From Tubulanus polymorphus (lineage: Eukaryota > Nemertea > Palaeonemertea > Tubulaniformes > Tubulanidae), in contig NC_134035.1 in the NCBI RefSeq assembly GCF_964204645.1, forward strand, positions 13,683,951 through 13,747,950: 64,000 nt of DNA. Direction: 5' to 3'. This document shows positions 49,801 to 57,222 of the stretch, in pieces. Both the position numbers and the translations under genes were made by a program. Positions within the stretch are counted from its first letter, which is position 1; the number at the start of each line of letters is the position of its first letter. The notes beneath the pieces were generated by a model. That model was given only the letters and a program-made list of their open reading frames with translations, had not been told where the DNA came from and did no database searches.

Positions 49801-52800
49801 ATCTTTTGACTTGACAGTGGTATCTGAGTTGGATGGTACAGTAGACTCCACTCAAGTCTGATCTTTTGACTTGAGAGTGATATCTGAGTTGGATGATACA
49901 GTAGACTCTGCTATAAGTAGATCCAGTTCTAGACTCTACGCTGAGTTAAACTCTGGTTATGATAATCAAACTCACATTTTTCAGAATAAGAACACACTGA
50001 TCGATCCATGTTTCTCTAGTTTGTGAAATCGTTTCAACGTCTGTCGTCACCGAGCTGTTCACCGAGTCTTTATGTCCCGTGTGTTTCCATGACGATTTTA
50101 AATCACCGGCGATTAACTGCAACAATAGAATTTACAAACGAACATTCTTCAGCGAAAATATCAATAGTTTACTGGGGTAACATCAAGGGGAAATTTCTTG
50201 TATCACTTGTTTTAACTTGAGAGTCAAATTCTACCCAAGAACTGTGGAACTGGGTCCTAAACTGTGGAACCAGGTCCTGAACTGTGGAACCGGGTCCTGA
50301 ACTGTGGAACCGGGTTCAGAACTGTGGAACTGGGTTCAGAACTGTGGAACTGGATCCTGAACTGTGGAACTGGTCCAAGAACTGTGGAACTGGATCCAGA
50401 ACTGTGAAACTAGTTTCAGTTGTATAATAATTGTAAGACTCACCAGAATGTTATAATCAGTTGAATTGTCTTGTTGAATAATTGAAATGACATCAGTCGA
50501 GGCCGGTAAAATAATACCATCTACAACTGTGGGTTTAACAGATATAGACCCCTGCAGACAGTAACAGTTAACACTAGAAACATCAAACCTGCAATAAAAA
50601 CACATACATCATGCAACAGTCCAGGCTGAGGGGGATGTGAGGAGATGAGAAGGGTGTGAGGGGCTGTGAGGGGAGAGAGGGCTGTGAGGGGCTATGAGGG
50701 GATGAGAGGGGAGAAGATTGATAAACTTACTGTTGTTTGTGATGATGATTTGCTGCTGCTGTTTGTTGTTTGTTGTAAGTCATCATTAACAGATCGGAGA
50801 CATCATCACAATTACGAGTTAATCCACGGATAATCCTCTTTAAATCCACACCCGACGACGAACACGAGATTATCTCGCATTGTCGAGATTTACCCGAGTC
50901 CGGATTATCGTCCGTTGTTGTCGAGGGTGAATCGAATCGGGAAGGAATCAACGATGATTCGATGAAGAAATTCTCACAATTCATCGTCACATTTTCGATC
51001 AGTTTTTCGTTGTATTTCGTGATATTCTCGGTCGCCGTGACGACCGAATCTCGAAACTCGGCGCGTAACCAAGCCTCATTCTCATCGACCAATCGAATCA
51101 AAGCCGATTTACGGTCGGTAACGTCGCGAATCAATTGTTGAAACGATTCCGAGGACACGGCGACGAACGAAGCTCGATTCTCTTCCCAGTGAACGAGCAA
51201 TGATTCGGAATCTACGTTTAGAATCTGTACGAGATTCTGACACTGTCGCTCGGCGACGGGAATCGTACGCGTCGTCGTGGAATCGACGAGGATTCGTTTA
51301 TTCCTCGTAACAATACCGATCGTTTCTCCATGAATCTCGTAGGATTTCATCGTCAATAAACGAAACATCTCGCGAATCTGATTCGTGCAGAGATCGGCGG
51401 AATCATCGAGAGCTTGATTCATCGTCGTTACGATTCTTTCCGTTTTATGAATCGCGGATTCGTGGAATAGTTCTAGTAGTTTTTTAAGCTGGTTACAATG
51501 ACGTTGTAGTAGTGTCGAGTATGAACACATCGATTCACTTATATAATCATACAGAGCAGAACGCTGTTTGAATATCTTACCCAACAATGACTCATCATCC
51601 TACAAATAAATTAATAATTAATATCCGACCCCGAGTCGCGCAGTCGTTTCTTTAATATAAGTTGTCTTATATCTCAAAACTGGTCTTAAATTGTTATTGA
51701 TCTTAAGACTGGGGCTGCAGTAGCTCAAATGTTGGTTAAAAATACCTGGCGGATTTATACCAAAGTTATGACAAACTTCCAACTGTCACTATGTCAGCTA
51801 TCTACTGGTTAACTCTACCCAACTTTTAAACAACTGCAGCCCCTGGATTTTAATTGTTATTGTCCGCGCCCAGTTTCACAAAAATGATAAATGCCTAAAT
51901 CGATTAAAGATAAACTGAATTAATGAAGAAATTATATTGATTTAAGAGTTAAACCTGTTTGTGAAACTGGGACGTGAAGAGTTAAACAGACACTGCAAAT
52001 AAACTGATTTCAACTGAAGAAATTGAAACAAGAGTCAAAGATCTGTAACACCCCCTCGTCCCTCGCTCCCCTCACCCTCCCCCTCCCCCCCCCCACTAGA
52101 GAGGATGATACGTACCTTTATAACGTTAGCCGACAATAATTCAGTTTTCCGATCGACCTCGTCTTTCAAAACTTCAAACGTAGCGTGTAAACTCTCCAAT
52201 AAACTCGATTGATATTGATCGATCATTGATTTCGACGTTGCGAATATCTTCGTTCGTTCGTCGTCGACGGCGACCGATAATACGTCGTCGAGGCAACGAC
52301 GTTTTTTGTCTCGGTGTTCGGAGATGACGTGACGTAACGACAAACATAAACTCTCGATACTCGTATCGATACGCTGATACAACTCAGCGAGAATCTGCCA
52401 TAATTCATCGGTACAATCTCCGATACATTGGTTTATTCTCACTCGAGATACAGGCATTCGCGGTGATTCCCTCCATGGTGATTCCCTACCCAATGATTCC
52501 CTTCCTGTAGATTCCCTCCATACAGATTCCCTGCCCGATGATTCCCTTCCTACAGATTCCCTCCATGCCGATTCCCTTCCTACAGATTCCCTTCCTGTAG
52601 ATTCCCTTCCTACAGATTCCCTCCATGCTGATTCCCTTCCTACAGATTCCCTTCCTGTAGATTCCCTTCCTACAGATTCCCTCCATGCTGATTGCCTCCC
52701 TCGTGATTCTCTCCATACAGATTCCCTCTCAAGCGATTCCCTCCCTGTCGATTCAGTAGCTACTGATACATTCCCCGCAGATTCCCACCATGTTGATTCC

Positions 52801-55800
52801 GTTGTTCCCGGTGATTCCCTCGATTCCGCTGTCACTGATTTACCGTTCAATTTCATGAAGAATTGCTCGTATATAGCGTGTACGTCGAGCGCCCCCTGGT
52901 GTCTGAACGCGTCCATATCACCGGTGAACGATTCACTCGATCGCTCGCTTTTAGACGCCGATACATCCTTGTCGTCGTGGAAACTATCGACCATTGTTTG
53001 AAACGTAGCGTCGAGTTTAGAGTTGAAACTCGCCTGAGTTTTAACGATTCGATTCTCGAGTTTTAAACTCTCGTTTTTAACTCGTTCGATCAAAGAATCG
53101 CAGATTCTCGTAAATATCGTCGAGAACGATTCGTCTCGAATCGACGACGAATCGAGATTCAATATCGCGAGAGATTTCGACCGCGTTGTATCACCGTGGT
53201 AACCGGAGTCGACTCGTGTGTCGACCCTGCGTTTCTCGACCCCTCGTCTCTGGACCCCGCCACCGCCGCCGCTGCTGCTGCTGCTGTCATCGTTATTCAA
53301 ACTCTTCGATGATTTCCCGATCTCAAAACGACGTCTCGTTAACTCAGGAGTTTTAGAACGTAGTATATTCGGTGAAGATTTCGAACTCTTTAAACTCCTG
53401 CTCGTTACAACTCGTTCACGACCGATAAATTTACGATTGGATGACGTGTAAATCATATGTTCAGCGCGCTCCGAGGTGTCCGGTGGATGGTGCATTGAGT
53501 AGGTGTCCGGTGGATGGTGCATTGAGTAGGTGTCGGGTGAATGGTGTGAGCTATAGGTGTCTGGTTGGCGTGAGTTGTAGGTGTCCGGTTGGCGTGAGTC
53601 GTAGGTGTCCGGTTGGCATGAGTTGTAGGCATCCAGTTGGCGTATTGAGTCAGTGTCTGGTTGGCGGTAGGTGTTTGGTTGGCGTGAGTTGTAAGCTCCC
53701 GGTTGGCACGTTGAATAAGTGTCCGGTTGGTACGAGGAATAGGTGTCTGGTTGGCGTGAGTTGTAAGCATCTGGTTGGCGCGTTGAGTAAGGGTCTGATC
53801 CATTCTCTGATCTGTAGTGTCGACTCATCTTCGTAACAATCGGTCGTTTGAATTTTATTTTCTCATTAATCAGATCGTTAATAGATGGCGTTGTTGTAGA
53901 AGTGTTTTCTAGGAACACATCGTCGTCGTGTATTTTCTGTCCGACCGAAAGTTTACGTAATTCACACGTTTTTCCGGTTTCCGTTGATTTCTTTCCGCGA
54001 TCATCGAAACAAGCATCGAATTCATCTTCGTATTCGTGATTCAAACCAGCAGCGATATCTCGTCGATTCAGATTCAGAGGAGAGTTGAGAGGAGGAGGAA
54101 GAGAATTGAGATTCAGAGGAGCAGAATTGAGAGGAGGAGGAGGAAGAGGAAGAGAATTGAGATTCAGAGGAGAATTGAAAGGAGGAGGAAGAGAATTGAG
54201 ATTCAGAGGAGCAGATGGAACCTGAAATGGAACCTCGTCATTTTGAGGCAGTAAATCGACAATCTGAGTCGGCAAATCAGAATATGGAGGCGGGAAGTCC
54301 ACATTTGAAGGAGGGGTGGTAGGAGCCAGGGTGCCTGAAGGTTGGACGCTGGAGAGCAGGTTGCTGGAGGACTGGACGCTGGAGGGCAGGTTGCTGGAGG
54401 GCTGGACGCTGGAGGGCTGGACGCCGGAGAGCTGGACGCCGGAGGGCTCGACGCTGGAGGTTTGGATGCTGTTTGATGATGTAAACTGATTATCATTAAA
54501 CCCGGAGGTTTTTATCCGTTTTTCGATATTTCGTAAGTTGAATAAAACATCACCGGATTTTGTTAAATCTAAACACGATACAAACTCATCGTCATCATCA
54601 TCATCATCACTATCATCATCACTAATCCCTCTTTCCTCTTCATTACTTTGACCTCTAGTTGGAGGAGAGGAGGTAGATAATTCTGTATTATTTATTGCTG
54701 TATTTGAGCTTGGAGCAAATGGAGCAGGAAAATCCTCAATAGGAGGCGGTAGATCTTCAATCCAATGTGGCAGGATTTCTGTTGCAGGCAAGTCTCCTGG
54801 AGCAGACAAGTCCTCATTTGGAGGTGGCAGGATTTCTGTTGGAGGTGGCAGGAATTCTGTCGGCGGCAAATCTTCTGGAGCAGGCAAATCCTCGAATGGA
54901 GGTGGCAGAATATCTGTTGGAGGAGGTAAAATATCTGCTGGAAACGGGATTTCCGGTGGATGAGGCAGGATTTCTGTTGGAGGTGGCAGGAATACTTGTG
55001 TCGGAAGTGGCAGGATTTCTGATGGAGGCAAGTCTTCTGGAGCAGGCAAGTCCTCGATTGGAAGAGTCAAATCATCTGTTTGTAGGTTGCAAGAAGTAAT
55101 GAATATGGATTCATGATTCTCTGTATTGTCGAGCCGTATTTTAATTGAGATATTCTCGAGATTTTTGATACATTCGTGAATTCCTTCATGTAGACCTTCG
55201 CAAACATCAAACACAGGAACCCCCTGAAATATACAATCAATCATCAAACACAGGAACCCCCTAAAACATAAAATCAATTATCAAACACAGGAACCCCCTA
55301 AAATTTACAATCAAAATCTAGTTCTCAGAGTTAAAACGACTCTAACTGAAGTTTTTGAATCAATAACTGTGTAACTGGTATCAGTAACTGTGGAACTGGT
55401 TTCAGTAACTGTGGAACTGGTTTCAGTAACTGTGGAACTGGGTTCAGAACTGTGGAACTGGATCCAGAATTGTGGTGGAGCTGCCTTAGTCTTCTCTCCT
55501 GGGCCTAGCCTTCCAATATTTCCTAGATCCGCCGGATGCGCCCCTATACTGTGGAACTCCGACCACAGTCTTCATTGTGTACATGCAAATTATGCTGATT
55601 ATAACTCAAGAGGTTTTAATCTAGTTAACGAATGATGGATGTTTGATTAAATCACTGACCTGTTGTAGAAGTTTGAGAGATTTATCGAGCCATGCGTTAA
55701 TGAGAAAGTGTAATGTTTTAACACCGCACACGTATGTATCATGATGAGTTTGTATCGTTGACTGGATCAACTCACTTCTTATATCCTAACAATTAAAAAT

Positions 55801-56895
55801 AACGGTCAAAGTGTGATGTCATAGTGGTCACCTGACTATTTACTCAGCCAGGTCATAGGCTGTGACAACACTGGTCATGTGACCTGGTATTAGGGTTGTG
55901 ATTGGCAATGATGTCACTGGTCACCTGACCTAGGGTTAGGGCTGTGATGTCACTGGTCACGTGACTGTCATTGGCTGAGGTGTCATAGTGGCCATCTGCT
56001 GTCATTGGCTGTGAGGTATTAGGGTTGTGATGTCACTGGTCACATGATCAGGTATTAGGGTTGTGATTGGCTGTGATGTCACTGGTCACGTGACCCGGAA
56101 TAGGAATTGTGATTGGCTGTGATATCACTGGTCACATGACCCGGTATAGGGGTTGTGATTGGCTGAGATGTCACTGGTCACATGGCCCGGTATTGGGGTT
56201 GTGATTGGTCATGTGACCCCAGGCGGGGTAGGTTCTTACTTTAATAGGCCGATGTTGCAGTATTTCTGCTGTACAATTTGTAAACGAATATCCACCAGAT
56301 TTTCCACCATTTTCTTCATTTTCTTGTAAACAAAACAAACTATAACGAAATAGAGAGTAATATCAGTTTCATTCCATTTATCATAGAGCATCTAATAGAG
56401 AGGGCACACGCACGCACGTGTGCCCACACGCACAATACGTCGATCATTCTATGACATCAGTCTCTCCGCCAAAGTTTGAATCGATGTCGCCATTGAAGAA
56501 AATAAAGTAAACCAACAGCGATTACGCCAAAAATTTGAGTTTAACTTTTTTTGTGAAACTGGGCCAAGCAGGCACACGCACATGCCAACACGCACACCAC
56601 ACGCACACGCTAGGCTATATGACATCAGTCTCTATATTTTACTCAACGTCTCTGGTTTAATTCATTCACTTTCAAAACAAACGCTATACTAAGCCTACCA
56701 CCAGTAGCGTCGTATTATCAATAAACAAGATTTTTATTAAAGCAAGCTGGGGGCTCAATTTGATGACAAATATATATCAACAGTTGACAATCTGGCTGGT
56801 GGAATGAGAGGGCGCAGAACGGGTTATTGGGGGATAGAAGCTGAACCTGGTCGAGGGAGCAGACAATGTTTCAAATACCTGCAGCTGCCGATCAT
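46842..56895 (-). CDS. BBS12: BBS12-like chaperonin-related protein with a giant insertion (11 exons)
   Basis: Exons, in minus-strand order: 56895-56879, 56339-56240, 55785-55660, 55223-52116, 51599-50731, 50588-50444, 50116-49976, 48512-48339, 47880-47776, 47526-47364, 47110-46842. All junctions are GT-AG and all phases agree; the total is 5,217 nt, 1,738 residues. Family knowledge: BBS12 works with BBS6 and BBS10 in assembling the BBSome for ciliary trafficking. Sequence support: residues 40-110 read like a chaperonin equatorial segment (HHDTYVCGVKTLHFLINAWL, then QGVPVFDVCEGLHEGIHECI). Exon 6 onward gives an apical-type segment (VKAVLVQGEVDLNLLL), then SGIKLSVWRADW, LHCAYRLQYAIE, GAGSTE and a C-terminal TDIEIITG, all close to BBS12 as I know it. 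Odd points: about 1,200 extra residues in the middle, a short N-terminus lacking the usual first equatorial helix, and a degenerate phosphate-binding motif. The five-codon first exon is the least certain part. The nearest clear minus-strand AATAAA is at 45933-45928. Confidence 0.78.
47912..48008. repeat. 36-bp minisatellite, three units
   Basis: CAGTTACAATGTATCATGAA plus CTAGTTACAGTGCCC, in the intron just upstream (minus strand) of exon 9. Confidence 0.85.
48600..49915. repeat. 60-bp minisatellite in a BBS12-like intron (about 22 units)
   Basis: The unit contains GATATCTGAGTTGGATGGTA, AGTAGACTCCGCTCAAGTC and GATCTTTTGACTTGAGA. It fills most of the intron between exons 7 and 8. Because 60 is a multiple of three and the unit lacks stops on the minus strand, a 326-codon frame runs through it; it is not joined to the gene model. 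Confidence 0.9.
50235..50410. repeat. ACTGTGGAACTGG minisatellite in a BBS12-like intron
   Basis: About nine short units (18-20 bp) of AACTGTGGAACTGGGTCCTG lie next to exon 6. Confidence 0.85.
50731..51599 (-). other. BBS12: Exon 5 of the BBS12-like gene: coiled-coil region returning to the chaperonin fold
   Basis: The exon has 869 nt and is open throughout. It begins DDESLLGKIFKQRSALYDYI and carries a long charged, helix-favouring sequence that looks like an extended coiled coil. Near its end DLKRIIRGLTRNCDDVSDLL resembles the BBS12 segment just before the conserved FDIS/FDVS block, which opens the next exon as FDVSSVNCYCLQGSI. So the inserted part appears to end inside this exon. The last bases encode a Gln/His-rich stretch (HHHKQQ) from CAG/CAT-like codons next to the donor at 50730. 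Coiled-coil character is judged by eye. Confidence 0.65.
51711..51843. mobile_element. MITE-like element, GGGGCTGCAG ends
   Basis: GGGGCTGCAG at the left is inverted as CTGCAGCCCC at the right. The interior (TTGGTTAAA, CTGGCGGAT, ACTGGTTAACT) matches the copy at 28740-28874. It lies 25 bp from the CCCAGTTTCACA element in the same intron. Confidence 0.6.
51869..51971. mobile_element. MITE-like element, CCCAGTTTCACAAA ends
   Basis: This 103-bp stretch lies in the intron between exons 4 and 5 of the BBS12-like gene. It has perfect 14-bp inverted ends, CCCAGTTTCACAAA and TTTGTGAAACTGGG. Related copies lie at 2593-2710 and 15287-15408, and a single end is seen near 56545-56562. Confidence 0.65.
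52116..55223 (-). other. BBS12: Giant exon 4 of the BBS12-like gene: insertion with in-frame repeats and coiled coil
   Basis: This single 3,108-nt exon is open throughout (1,036 codons). It starts with the conserved BBS12-like residues GVPVFDVCEGLHEG and then leaves the family. In order it encodes a proline-rich part built on PPPTEILPPP (about residues 130-250 of the whole protein), an acidic DDDSDDDDDDD run (near 286), SSVQPSG repeats (340-383), a PPPY motif, LNLNSLPPP repeats (420-473), TYNSRQPD octapeptide repeats (556-660), a Ser/Gly-rich basic part, a helical segment (770-836), GRESxWRES repeats in 15-nt units (893-1006), and then long charged helices that run on into exon 5. The acceptor (CAG before 55223) and the donor (AG before GTACGT at 52115) are good. 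The octapeptide and RES arrays keep frame because their unit lengths are multiples of three. Confidence 0.75.
55365..55468. repeat. ACTGTGGAACTGG minisatellite in a BBS12-like intron
   Basis: Five units of GTAACTGTGGAACTGGTTTC lie in the intron between exons 3 and 4. Just before them are three copies of ATCAAACACAGGAACCCCCT (about 55206-55300) that duplicate the start of exon 4 with its acceptor. Confidence 0.8.
55805..56222. repeat. Minisatellite with GGTCACGTGACC palindromes
   Basis: About seven units of 50-60 bp carry GTGATTGGCTGTGATGTCAC, TGGTCACGTGACC and TATTAGGGTTGTG. It lies in the intron before exon 3 of the BBS12-like gene. Confidence 0.8.
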
Positions 56896-57222
56896 TATCT
56901 GCTGTTTAACTGTTCGAAATTCACATTTTATTCAGTTTTCAGAGTCAACAATCCGCCATTGTTTCACTAATTACCGCCGATAAGCGAGCGATTCCGGCCA
57001 GACACGACCCGGTGTACCAGCGCGCTCTAATCATCAAATACTCGAGTAACGATCGCATTCTGAAGTACTCGGCGAGCGAGCGCAGAATTCTCGACGCCGT
57101 CAAAGGCTCACATACTTAAACAATGAAAAGCAAAGAATAAAAAACGTCAAAAACAGCGACAATCAAAAGCTCGATTTTCGAAGTTTCGTATTTAAAGTGA
57201 CACGGGTTGAGGTGCGGTGATA
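56896..57222. promoter_or_regulatory. Likely bidirectional promoter between the BBS12-like gene and BAX
   Basis: Only 327 bp separate the two divergent start codons. The centre (about 56950-57115) is rich in CpG compared with the flanking introns. It contains CCGCCATTGTTTC, which on the minus strand reads AACAATGGCGG, a YY1-type motif common near start sites. No TATA box stands out. A promoter here is an inference from spacing and composition. The same bases also hold an open frame, described separately under findings. Confidence 0.5.

Noticed and set aside
48875-49855. 326-codon open frame on the minus strand
   Set aside because: It lies wholly inside the 60-bp minisatellite and is not needed to join exons 7 and 8, which are phase-compatible without it.
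48600-49915. CRISPR-like array of regular repeats
   Set aside because: Units are adjoining tandem copies with no unique spacers, inside a eukaryotic intron.
50727-55277. Assigning the long minus-strand exons to a stand-alone coiled-coil gene such as CCDC180
   Set aside because: The first residues of the 3.1-kb exon and the exons on both sides match BBS12/chaperonin segments in phase, so an insertion within that gene explains the data better.
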